DNA from: a virus
Reading direction: 5' to 3' (one strand)
Virus record (IMG/VR): IMGVR_UViG_3300020442_004221
Location: 1 to 53,072 of that record
Length of the DNA: 53,072 nucleotides
Made by a program: the position numbers and the translations under genes
The notes under the pieces: model-generated
What the model was told of the DNA's origin: nothing
Seen by the model: the letters and a program-made list of their open reading frames with translations, nothing else
The model's database searches: none
Part shown: positions 41,394-49,007 of the stretch, piece by piece
Layout of the letters: each line of letters starts with the position of its first letter
How positions within the stretch are numbered: the first letter of the stretch is position 1

Positions 41394-41807
41394 TTATTTT
41401 TTATCTTTTTCAGTACTTTTTTGTGCTGGTACTGTATTTTTCATACCTTGCTGTTTTGCAGGATCGATGGGTGGGTTTTTAGCTTGTTTATTCTTGCCTT
41501 TACCACATCCACAGCCCGCTGTACTTTTATCGTCATCTACAGGAGCAAACTTTACATAATCATGTATAGTTTTCATGTACTCTTCTGTTACAGCAATTTT
41601 ACCCTGTAGCCAACTTGCTGTCAAGTTCTTTTTTACGTTTGGGTCAGATATTGAATCTAAAATAGATTTTGCATTAGTTAAAATAGATTTTAAAGAACCT
41701 ATATTCATATCAATAAAGTCTTCTTTATATTCTGTAAAGCTTTCTTCATTTGAGGTAGCTGTTTGAATATTTTCTTGAACTTGTGTTAATATTTTTTTAT
41801 ACCTCAT
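41394..41807 (-). CDS. Hypothetical protein with Cys/Gly turn, 137 aa
   Basis: The protein has a helical first part (YKKILTQVQENIQTATSN, LKSILTNAKSILDSIS), then a short CGCGKGKNK turn near 105 and a proline/lysine-rich tail. No family was recognised. Coiled-coil character suggests a scaffold or tail accessory. It precedes the sigma gene with a gap of 42 bases. Confidence 0.55.
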   Translation of the reverse strand: MRYKKILTQVQENIQTATSNEESFTEYKEDFIDMNIGSLKSILTNAKSILDSISDPNVKKNLTASWLQGKIAVTEEYMKTIHDYVKFAPVDDDKSTAGCGCGKGKNKQAKNPPIDPAKQQGMKNTVPAQKSTEKDKK

Positions 41808-41810
41808 TGT

Positions 41811-42509
41811 CTACAACTCCTTTTTTAAAGCTTTAAGTTTTAATTTGTTATGTAAATTTTTTAATTTAGGATATAATTTAGAAATTAGTAATTTAGAAGC
41901 ATTGTGATCAGATCTGTAATGAACACCCTGTAACATTCTAGCATAACCACACTGATTAGCTAATTCGAATAATTCCTTTTTGTGATTAGGATAAAAATCT
42001 GCACACACATGAGCTAAAAGGAAAGCATATGCACTGTGTCCAGATGGGTATGCTGGTGTTTGATGTGTTTTAGTTTCAATCACTTTAATATCTATATTTA
42101 ATATTTTGGCAAGTTGTATAGGTCTGGGTCTATTAAAAAAGTTTTTTAAATCTGTAATAATAGTCTTGACGTATTCTTCATATAATGGTTTGAAAATTTT
42201 TACAGGTACTTTGGCTTTATATTGTGTTAAGTAATCATTAAACACATCTATTGGCTCACGGTCTACAGCGTATATGAATTTAATTTGTTTGGGTGTTAAT
42301 TCCTGGGTTATGCGTTCTAATTCTTTTAGATCTAACAAAGTAGATTCACTATTATTCGTAGGAGGAGCAGGAATGAATTTAAAATAATCAAAACCTAATA
42401 CATCTTTTAAATTACTAATAGGGGTTGTGTTGATTTCGTATGTTAAATCATTTGGTACTGATGCCTTGAGCACATGATCAATTTGATTTAATAATTTATA
42501 GTTTTTCAT
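41811..42509 (-). CDS. PAP2-family phosphatase
   Basis: The 232-residue protein has the three PAP2 motifs in order: LKNFFNRPRP (KxxxxxxRP), AYPSGHSAYAF (PSGH) and ARMLQGVHYRSDH (SRxxxxxHxxxD, Ser replaced by Ala). There are no obvious membrane helices, so this is the soluble acid-phosphatase/haloperoxidase-like type. In phages it may remove phosphate from lipid-linked sugar carriers or nucleotides; with the glycosyltransferases here, a role in glycan-carrier recycling is attractive but unproved. It overlaps the next gene by ATGA. Confidence 0.75.
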   Translation of the reverse strand: MKNYKLLNQIDHVLKASVPNDLTYEINTTPISNLKDVLGFDYFKFIPAPPTNNSESTLLDLKELERITQELTPKQIKFIYAVDREPIDVFNDYLTQYKAKVPVKIFKPLYEEYVKTIITDLKNFFNRPRPIQLAKILNIDIKVIETKTHQTPAYPSGHSAYAFLLAHVCADFYPNHKKELFELANQCGYARMLQGVHYRSDHNASKLLISKLYPKLKNLHNKLKLKALKKEL

Positions 42510-43153
42510 TTTAAAAGATCTTTTACAGATTTATTGGATTCCCAAAACTTACAAGACCAATACCGAGCCTTCCATTTTGGTCCAGGATTTGTATCACATT
42601 GATGTCTAGCTCTAAAGCTTTTCCTTCTAGCTGGATCATCTCTTTTAATGTCCATGTTAGGATCTCCAAAGTTAACTTTAACAACATTGTCTTTTTCATT
42701 CTTAACATAGACACTAAATTTTTTAGGACCATCAGGAGTTCTGAATGGTTTATTTAAAGTTACTTTACGTCCTTGGTATTCATTAGCTTTAATTAAATAT
42801 CTATCATTTTTTTTGTGAGGTCCAACCCTGTTGTAAAAATATACTTCACCTGTTTTAGGATCTTTATATTTGTATATTTTAGCTTCAGTATATTCTGTTT
42901 CTTCAAGATCTATGTAATCTTTTGCATCTGGGTTGACATAAGTATGCTCATTCAATTCTTCAGTATATCCAAAAGCTTCATATTCGTAAGCTATATTAAA
43001 ATCATCTAATAGCGATCCTTCAGAGGCGTTAGATAAGCACATAGCTAATCTTTGTGATGAATCTGGAAATTCTTTTTTACTTTTTTTATCTGACATGCAT
43101 CTGGATACAAATTTATCTCGTTTTTCTTCAGATCTTCTTTGAGGTAGGGGCAT
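42506..43153 (-). CDS. Conserved phage virion-associated protein
   Basis: The 215-residue protein has two conserved ends: an N-terminus QRRSEEKRDKFVSRCMSD followed by RLAMCLSNA, and a C-terminus ARRKSFRARHQCDTNPGPKW with RYWSCKFW. Both are found in phage proteins linked to prohead or portal genes, usually of unknown role. The middle is variable. It is preceded by a TGGTGTAT element and CGGAG, consistent with late expression. Confidence 0.65.
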   Translation of the reverse strand: MPLPQRRSEEKRDKFVSRCMSDKKSKKEFPDSSQRLAMCLSNASEGSLLDDFNIAYEYEAFGYTEELNEHTYVNPDAKDYIDLEETEYTEAKIYKYKDPKTGEVYFYNRVGPHKKNDRYLIKANEYQGRKVTLNKPFRTPDGPKKFSVYVKNEKDNVVKVNFGDPNMDIKRDDPARRKSFRARHQCDTNPGPKWKARYWSCKFWESNKSVKDLLK

Positions 43154-43191
43154 GCGTTATCTCCGAATTGAAAGTATTCTTATATTATATA

Positions 43192-43199
43192 ATACACCA
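43192..43199 (-). promoter_or_regulatory. TGGTGTAT element (late-promoter candidate)
   Basis: TGGTGTAT followed by TATATAATATAA lies 39 bases before the ATG of the conserved virion-associated gene, in a 57-base gap. A weak -35 TTGTGA is 16 bases from TATTAT, but the -10-like sequence is shared with other copies. Confidence 0.45.
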
Positions 43200-43210
43200 G
43201 ACATTCTCAC

Positions 43211-44224
43211 TCACAACTCTTTTATGTCCAAAGTTTCGCCTTCTTGGTAGTATTTGACATATTTTTGGTTATTTTTGACATAAACAACTCTTAATGTTTT
43301 GGCGATTCCTTCTGCTGGATCGGAGCATAAATCATTATCAATTTTAATTTCTGTTATACCTTCTTGATATGCTTTTTCTATCGCAGATTTAGCATCTAAT
43401 GATATGCCATACAAGGCTTGAGATATATTGTTTGCATCAAAATCAATATTTAAGCAATTAAAGTATTCATATAATTCATTTATTTTTTTAATGGGATGAA
43501 AAACTGCTTGATTTAATATATTACTATTTTTATATTGCTTTAGAGTATTTAAGCAATATTCTGATTCATATGTAATATGCTTGTTGATAGGTGATATAAG
43601 ATTAGGGTTATTAAAAGTAGATAAGTCGTAATTCTTACAGCTAGATAGTATCGTTCCATATTTAATTTCAGAAAATACATTATTAATTTGAGGATATTTT
43701 TTGATGTTATCTATGATCTCAATAACTGCCTCGTCAGAAAGCATCATACAGCAAATAGGGCTACAAGATGTTAGTTCATGTATTCCGTAAATATTTTTTA
43801 CTATCGGGTTTGTGCTAAATTGTTGAAACCAATGATAATCTTTACGCTGGTCATATGTAAGAGTTTGGGCAGACATTACTCCGTTATGATCGTTTATAGT
43901 GGTAGTATCTACATTTAAGAAATCTAAAATATTCATGTTAGCATATGTATCATGCTCAATAATAATATATTGTTTATATCTCTTTTTTGGGTTAGATAGA
44001 TACCAATACAAGAATAAGTTATCACAGCACCACCACATTTCTTTACCGGACCATTCGGATATATGTTTTCTACCTAAAAAATCATAATAATAATTAAGGT
44101 AATCGTGTTGACTAGATGTATACACATCGCAGCCTTCGCTATGATCTAAAATGCTTTGATAATTTATAGCGGTTAAATTATCCTTGGTACCATGAATAAA
44201 TATTATAGCTACTTGATTACTCAT
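43211..44224 (-). CDS. GT-A-like glycosyltransferase, uncertain, with C-terminal extension
   Basis: The start VAIIFIHGTKDN, the CDNLFLYWYLSN helix and QYIIIEHDTYANMNILDF with an acidic EHD site resemble GT-A enzymes with a divergent metal motif. Later TSCSPICCMMLSDEA may bind the donor. The last 60 residues (ITEIKIDNDL, KTLRVVYVKNNQKYVKYY) are a separate small beta-rich domain. No close family was identified. The gene is coupled to a GT4 gene by an eight-base overlap. Confidence 0.45.
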   Translation of the reverse strand: MSNQVAIIFIHGTKDNLTAINYQSILDHSEGCDVYTSSQHDYLNYYYDFLGRKHISEWSGKEMWWCCDNLFLYWYLSNPKKRYKQYIIIEHDTYANMNILDFLNVDTTTINDHNGVMSAQTLTYDQRKDYHWFQQFSTNPIVKNIYGIHELTSCSPICCMMLSDEAVIEIIDNIKKYPQINNVFSEIKYGTILSSCKNYDLSTFNNPNLISPINKHITYESEYCLNTLKQYKNSNILNQAVFHPIKKINELYEYFNCLNIDFDANNISQALYGISLDAKSAIEKAYQEGITEIKIDNDLCSDPAEGIAKTLRVVYVKNNQKYVKYYQEGETLDIKEL

Positions 44225-45317
44225 ATAGATACTGAATCATTTGACTAGCGGTGTGATTCCAGCTAAATTGAGATGCTGTTTTAACACCCTCGGCGTTATC
44301 TATAATACGATTTTTGTATACATATTTCATATGCTCTATGCATTGATCTATGGCATCAGTTGTTAAGCTTGCCCAACGACCTCTACCATGAAAAAATTTA
44401 CCGTCAACAGCATCTTCCAAAGTATTTACGTCTACCAAATAACTGTTTTTATTATTCGCATATTGCGTATGGCCAGAATAATTTGTTAGTATAATTGGTT
44501 TATTCATAGACATAGTCTCTAATGCTTCATTATTCCATCCCTCAGCTCTTGCTGGATAAATGCCACAATTAGAAAGTTTAATTAACTTAGCAATATGCTC
44601 TTGTGTTGGAAGACGGGGAAATATACGTATTTTATCTCCAAGTTTACTATTTTTGTACATTTTTTCCCAATGTTTATTTTCTTTTTCAGATAAAAAAGCA
44701 TTACTATTAAGCATCCATAGTTCTACATCATCATTTTCACTAAAAGCTTTATTGAAAATATGTACCAAAAGATCATGACCTTTTCTAATTTCCCATTTAC
44801 CTATATTTAAAAAGATATATTTATCTTTATCTACATCAGCTTCGTCTATCTTAATATCTGGAGTAAATACATCTCTATCGACTCCAGAGGGAGCTATCTT
44901 GATCTTGTTTTCATCCAACCCATTATCAATTAAAACATCTTTTGCCCAAGATGTAGGAGCAAAAATGATATCAGATATACTATATGAGGATATCTCTTCT
45001 TTAGCTAATTTATCAACTTCAAAAAAACTATAAGTACTATATAATCCTTTATTGCAAGGTTTAATGCTTAAATCAGAAGGATGCCAGATTTTTAAGCATG
45101 GATTTTGCAATGATTCAGAATTGTATTCCTGTTGCTTATAAATGTCTCTAAGTAAACTTTCTTTGTCCCATTGTTGTTCTACATACATATCATGAATTAA
45201 AAATAAAGTTATATCTAATTTCTTGCTAAGTGCTTTCCACACGTTATAAGAGGTAATTCCATAGCCCATATTATTTATAGGGCAATTAAGGCTTATTTTT
45301 TTCATATTATTTTTCAT
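44217..45317 (-). CDS. GT4-family glycosyltransferase
   Basis: The 366-residue enzyme shows GT-B features: NMGYGITSYNVWKAL, FAPTSWAKDVLIDNG, GVDRDVF (UDP-sugar domain start), YIFLNIGKWEIRKGHDLLV and PARAEGWNNEALETMSMNKP for the donor site with the E-x7-E pattern. SGHTQYA follows. It lies in a block with a GT-A-like gene and GMP reductase. AGGAT precedes its ATG, which overlaps the end of the reductase gene. Acceptor unknown. Confidence 0.8.
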   Translation of the reverse strand: MKNNMKKISLNCPINNMGYGITSYNVWKALSKKLDITLFLIHDMYVEQQWDKESLLRDIYKQQEYNSESLQNPCLKIWHPSDLSIKPCNKGLYSTYSFFEVDKLAKEEISSYSISDIIFAPTSWAKDVLIDNGLDENKIKIAPSGVDRDVFTPDIKIDEADVDKDKYIFLNIGKWEIRKGHDLLVHIFNKAFSENDDVELWMLNSNAFLSEKENKHWEKMYKNSKLGDKIRIFPRLPTQEHIAKLIKLSNCGIYPARAEGWNNEALETMSMNKPIILTNYSGHTQYANNKNSYLVDVNTLEDAVDGKFFHGRGRWASLTTDAIDQCIEHMKYVYKNRIIDNAEGVKTASQFSWNHTASQMIQYLYE

Positions 45318-46419
45318 ATATCCTATTATGTGTATTATTAACTCTAATAAAAGTTGTATTCTTTCCCATATCTTTTAGACTCTTAGCACCGATGTATGTA
45401 CAGCAACTCCTCAAGCCACCTAGAATGTCCATAAGAACATTTTCTGTTTTACCTTTATATGGTATGCTTACACACCTACCTTCACTAGTTCGGTAGTCAG
45501 CAACTCCACCAGTATGTTTATTCATTGCTTCTTTACTACTCATACCATAAAATTTTAGAGATACTTTTCTTTTTTCTGTAGGATATTTAGGATCAAAAGG
45601 TTGCCACCATTCTTTATTACTTCTATCGTCTTCCCCTAAAGTCTTACATCTCCATTCATACTGCCATTCTCCCGAACAACAATCTGTTCCTGCCAGCATT
45701 CCACCTAACATTACAAAATCAGAATTACCACAAAATGCCTTGCATACATCTGCTGGCGTAGTACATCCACCATCGCTGCATACGTGACCTCCTACACTAT
45801 GAGCAGCGTCAGCACATTCTATCACAGCAGATAGTTGAGGATAACCAATACCTGTTTTAAGTCTTGTAGTACACACACTACCTGATCCTATACCTATCTT
45901 GACTATATCAACACCTCCATGAAATATTAGTTCTTCTGTCATTTCTGGAGTCACTACATTTCCCGCCATAATAATAATATCAGGATACCATTCTCTAATT
46001 TTTTTAATTGTAGATACAAATTTTTCGTTATATCCGTTAGCTACATCAATACATAAATTAGGTTTATTTTGTAAGTTATCGTACACAGTACTTAGTTTTT
46101 CTATATCTGGTTCAGATATTCCCGTAGAATAAAAAGCATACTGCTTATTGGAGGAAAAATATTTGATTAATTCTTGACTCTTGTAATGCTTGTGTAAACA
46201 AGTTATGCAATCAAAACTAGAAAGTGTATCCTCCATTTCCATAGAGCCTGTAGTATCCATATTTGCAGCTATAATAGGTACACAATTTAGTTCTCTCGTA
46301 GAGTGAGGAAATTTAAAAACTCTATTTAAATCTACCTGCGACCTACTAGATATATTAGATCTTTTAGGTTTAATCAAAACATCACTAAAATCTAACTTAG
46401 TATCTTGAGTAATTTTCAT
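45307..46419 (-). CDS. guaC: GMP reductase (IMPDH/GMPR family)
   Basis: The 370-residue TIM-barrel enzyme starts DTKLDFSDVLIKPKRSN as in GuaC. VPIIAANMDTTGS, IMAGNVVTPEM, and VKIGIGSGSVCTTRLKTGIG with the catalytic Cys are present. HVCSDGGCTTPADVCKAF and GMSSKEAM complete the phosphate- and nucleotide-binding loops. About 40 extra residues lie around CCSGEWQYEWRCK. GuaC converts GMP to IMP with NADPH. In an AT-rich phage this would move guanine into adenine nucleotides. IMP dehydrogenase is a less likely reading. Confidence 0.85.
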   Translation of the reverse strand: MKITQDTKLDFSDVLIKPKRSNISSRSQVDLNRVFKFPHSTRELNCVPIIAANMDTTGSMEMEDTLSSFDCITCLHKHYKSQELIKYFSSNKQYAFYSTGISEPDIEKLSTVYDNLQNKPNLCIDVANGYNEKFVSTIKKIREWYPDIIIMAGNVVTPEMTEELIFHGGVDIVKIGIGSGSVCTTRLKTGIGYPQLSAVIECADAAHSVGGHVCSDGGCTTPADVCKAFCGNSDFVMLGGMLAGTDCCSGEWQYEWRCKTLGEDDRSNKEWWQPFDPKYPTEKRKVSLKFYGMSSKEAMNKHTGGVADYRTSEGRCVSIPYKGKTENVLMDILGGLRSCCTYIGAKSLKDMGKNTTFIRVNNTHNRIYEK

Positions 46420-47249
46420 TGCACCATCATGATCTGCGAGGGGTTGTAGAATAATTTAAAGTTTTGGAACTTATTGGTTAAATTTTTATGAAGCATGACA
46501 TGCTCGCAATCTTCTCCGGAATACAATGGCTTATAAAATTCTTTTCTATATATGCAACAACCACCGAAACCGCTGAAAACTTCAAAAGGTTTAGATCCTA
46601 TAGGTAAATAAAACTCAGGAAACCAAGGAATATTTTGTTCATTCCAGTGATTCAGTCTGAAAGCAAAAGAATCATAGTTTGTATATTGATTATTACTTTG
46701 GTTTTTAATATAACTATTGCCACACATAGCACTAATTTCTGGATTATCTTTCATCCATCCTAGTGAATTAAAAAGCCCATTTGTGCTAAAATTTAAAAAA
46801 TCAATATCTAGTACTACAAAAAAATCATATGAATTTAAGAGTTGTTTATCAATAGAATTGTAGCATGCTATTCTGGCTCTAGCCATATTAAAAGTTCTAA
46901 CAGTATTTCTAGATAAAGGCAAGTATTTTGTGTCTAGCTTTTCAGAAACAATGGAGAAATTACTATATTCTGGCTTATTAAATAATTCTTGGATTAATGC
47001 AGGAGTATCGTCATTAGAGTCGTTTTCGTAAACATAAACATTTGATTCTTTATGGAAATTTTCTAAAAGTAATCTAATTTGCCTCATAGGAAATTTAAAT
47101 TGATTAGCTATATTTCTAGCTAAACATAGGATAGCTATTTTTTTATTTTCAGCATACTTTAAACCAGTTTGTAATTTATCTTGATACTCTGTGACACAAT
47201 CTGTATGTACAGGAAAGAGAGTGTCTATATCATATATAATTTTATTCAT
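46416..47249 (-). CDS. GT-A glycosyltransferase (GT69/CAP59-like)
   Basis: The 277-residue protein has ILCLARNIANQFKFPMRQIR, VYVYENDSNDDTPALIQEL (acidic DSNDD), and FFVVLDIDFLNFSTNG as the metal site. SGFGGCCIYRKEFYKPLYSG and CEHVMLHKNL match the later acceptor part of the family that adds mannose in fungi (CAP59/CMT1). The reaction here is unknown. It overlaps GMP reductase by ATGA. Confidence 0.7.
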   Translation of the reverse strand: MNKIIYDIDTLFPVHTDCVTEYQDKLQTGLKYAENKKIAILCLARNIANQFKFPMRQIRLLLENFHKESNVYVYENDSNDDTPALIQELFNKPEYSNFSIVSEKLDTKYLPLSRNTVRTFNMARARIACYNSIDKQLLNSYDFFVVLDIDFLNFSTNGLFNSLGWMKDNPEISAMCGNSYIKNQSNNQYTNYDSFAFRLNHWNEQNIPWFPEFYLPIGSKPFEVFSGFGGCCIYRKEFYKPLYSGEDCEHVMLHKNLTNKFQNFKLFYNPSQIMMVQ

Positions 47250-47776
47250 AAGTTAAAAAAATACCATCTATTATAGTTATTAATATTTTCAGAATTGTTG
47301 ATATGTTCTAGATATCCATATATATCGTTCCAATCAGAAAAAATCATTTGATGTGGGATAACACCAAAAAGCCAATCTGGAGTATTATGCTTACCTTGAC
47401 ACATATGCATTAGTATAGGTTTTTTTTGTCTATTTGCCCAGAAAATTTCTTCGTAAGTTCCACAAGGGTGTATATTTAGATCTAAGTTGACTATAAGAAA
47501 ATCACTAATATCCACCAATCTTAAATCAACAGATCTAATTACTTTCATTACGGAAGAAAGTTCGTCATATCTTTTTTGTTTCTTTAATTTTAATTTATGT
47601 GCATGTGTATGACTATCTTCAAGACCTATATCTGTTGGTTTTAATATGGGATTAAACACTATAGCTTCTAGGTTTTCTAAAAATGGAGTAATCTCTTCTC
47701 TCCAACCCTTACCTCGATCTATTACTCGATCCATAGCTCCAGCTAGATATACTCTTTGATTTCTTAGTCTATTCAT
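47246..47776 (-). CDS. Nucleoside 2-deoxyribosyltransferase-like protein
   Basis: The 176-residue protein has the family features VYLAGAMDRVIDRGKGWREE, VFNPILKP, DLRLVDISDFLIVNLD with the acidic residue, and HPCGTYEEIFWANRQKKPIL, where GTYEE holds the catalytic Glu. Such enzymes exchange bases between deoxynucleosides or hydrolyse dNMPs. In phages it may salvage host nucleotides or prepare modified bases. Its ATG lies inside the overlap with the 34-residue gene. Confidence 0.75.
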   Translation of the reverse strand: MNRLRNQRVYLAGAMDRVIDRGKGWREEITPFLENLEAIVFNPILKPTDIGLEDSHTHAHKLKLKKQKRYDELSSVMKVIRSVDLRLVDISDFLIVNLDLNIHPCGTYEEIFWANRQKKPILMHMCQGKHNTPDWLFGVIPHQMIFSDWNDIYGYLEHINNSENINNYNRWYFFNL

Positions 47777-47873
47777 TTTCTTGTTCGTATGCTGTTTTTC
47801 TAGCTCTTAAATTACCTTGAACAATACCTATATATAAGCAGAACGCAAACGCTATAGCATTAAGCCAAATCAT
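47769..47873 (-). CDS. 34-residue membrane microprotein
   Basis: An open frame of 34 codons fills the gap with an ATGA overlap at its start and an overlap with the next gene's ATG at its end. It has one hydrophobic helix (IWLNAIAFAFCLYIGIV, 2-18) and a basic-acidic tail. Nothing further can be said; coupling supports that it is translated. Confidence 0.5.
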   Translation of the reverse strand: MIWLNAIAFAFCLYIGIVQGNLRARKTAYEQENE

Positions 47874-48376
47874 ACTAACTCCAATTCTATATTATTGCTA
47901 TTTAATTTAAAAGCAACTGAATCTAAATCTAAATTTACTAAATTTTGAACAATAGATTTAGAACTGTAAGAAGACCATTCATCGCTAAACAAGATATATT
48001 TACAGTTCAATAAATCATTTTGATCGATAAAAGTTTTTAAGCTATCTGTATTAGATTGATGGTATTTATTGAAAAAATTTAAAATCCACTGAGAATTTTT
48101 AGCAATAAACGGGATTAAATTCAAAGGCATTTCTGTAATTGTAGGTAAAATTAAATGATAGTTATTCATTAGATTTTTGATATAGCCTTTGAGATCTAAA
48201 GTTTTTAATATACAATAATTGTTAATCCCTACCATAACATCATTATCGACTATGTTTTCAAGAAAGTTTACTTTATATTTTTTGTAGACCATGTCATTTT
48301 TAACTGCTATATATTTATGATAAGGTAAAGCTTCTTTTTCCAAGATCTGAATATTTGAAGTATTTTGTAAAATCAT
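47870..48376 (-). CDS. Hypothetical protein, 168 aa
   Basis: No family was recognised. It is a soluble alpha/beta protein (IQILEKEALPYHKYIAV, GYIKNLMNNYHLILPTI, CKYILFSDEWSSY). The motif LFSDEW near 125 looks like an acidic strand end as in nucleotide-binding or glycan enzymes. It follows the macro-domain gene by two bases and is coupled to the microprotein by ATGA, so it belongs to the same transcript. Confidence 0.55.
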   Translation of the reverse strand: MILQNTSNIQILEKEALPYHKYIAVKNDMVYKKYKVNFLENIVDNDVMVGINNYCILKTLDLKGYIKNLMNNYHLILPTITEMPLNLIPFIAKNSQWILNFFNKYHQSNTDSLKTFIDQNDLLNCKYILFSDEWSSYSSKSIVQNLVNLDLDSVAFKLNSNNIELELV

Positions 48377-48378
48377 AT

Positions 48379-48927
48379 TTATAGATAATTATCATATACT
48401 TGAGTAAAAATAGGCTTTTTAAAAGTATCTAAAATTAGTTCTTTAATAAAAGGCCAATCAGCACCTAAAACACCCATATGAAATTTTGGTGAATATACTT
48501 GTAGTTTTGTATCGTATTCAGAATTATATCTTTTAATATATTCTTGAGTTCTATATAAGCAGTTGCCTAAATAATAATAATTTAATGGTCGAGGATTTGT
48601 TTCTGAAATAATTCCTGTTTGACATATCATGTTAGCAATAATAATACTATTTTTATATTTTTTATTTGTTCTGGCTTTTACGAATTGGGTATAGCCTAAT
48701 GATACTTTTATTTTTGATGCACCTAGAAGGTGGTAGTTTTCTTTAACTGCTGGGAATGCTTTAGCAATAGTTTTATTGAAGCCTGCACCAAATGTATTCA
48801 TATTGTTACATATATTTAATATGATAACAGAGTTATTTGTATTATCTATTAGATTATTAGCATCATCGATAAGACTATATTTTTTATTTAATATTTTAAT
48901 ATTTTTATGATGTTCTTTGGTAAGCAT
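48379..48927 (-). CDS. Macro-domain protein (ADP-ribose binding, Poa1p/ALC1-like)
   Basis: The 182-residue protein has the macro-domain sequence order: SVIILNICNNMNTFGAGFNK with the Asn/Gly-rich ADP-ribose loop, IAKAFPAVKENYHLLG, IIIANMICQTGI, a helix, and a late GVLGADWPFIKELILDTF near 155-172 with the G-A-D-W loop. These are features of enzymes that remove ADP-ribose derivatives. It is the first gene after a sigma70-type promoter, with GAGGTG as ribosome site, so it can be expressed early. A role against NAD- or ADP-ribose-based host defence is inference. Confidence 0.8.
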   Translation of the reverse strand: MLTKEHHKNIKILNKKYSLIDDANNLIDNTNNSVIILNICNNMNTFGAGFNKTIAKAFPAVKENYHLLGASKIKVSLGYTQFVKARTNKKYKNSIIIANMICQTGIISETNPRPLNYYYLGNCLYRTQEYIKRYNSEYDTKLQVYSPKFHMGVLGADWPFIKELILDTFKKPIFTQVYDNYL

Positions 48928-48955
48928 AAATCACCTCGCCTGTAGGGTTTATGTT

Positions 48956-48984
48956 ATTATAGCTTTTAGCTTTCTGCGAGTCAA
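48956..48984 (-). promoter_or_regulatory. Sigma70-type promoter for the macro-domain gene
   Basis: TTGACT (48979-48984) and a perfect TATAAT (48956-48961) are 17 bases apart. Predicted transcription begins near 48949, about 22 bases before the ATG. A five-base inverted repeat (AGTCA-GTAT-TGACT) overlaps the -35 box and may be an operator. Confidence 0.7.
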
Positions 48985-49007
48985 TACTGACTTTTGTTCT
49001 TTTAAAC

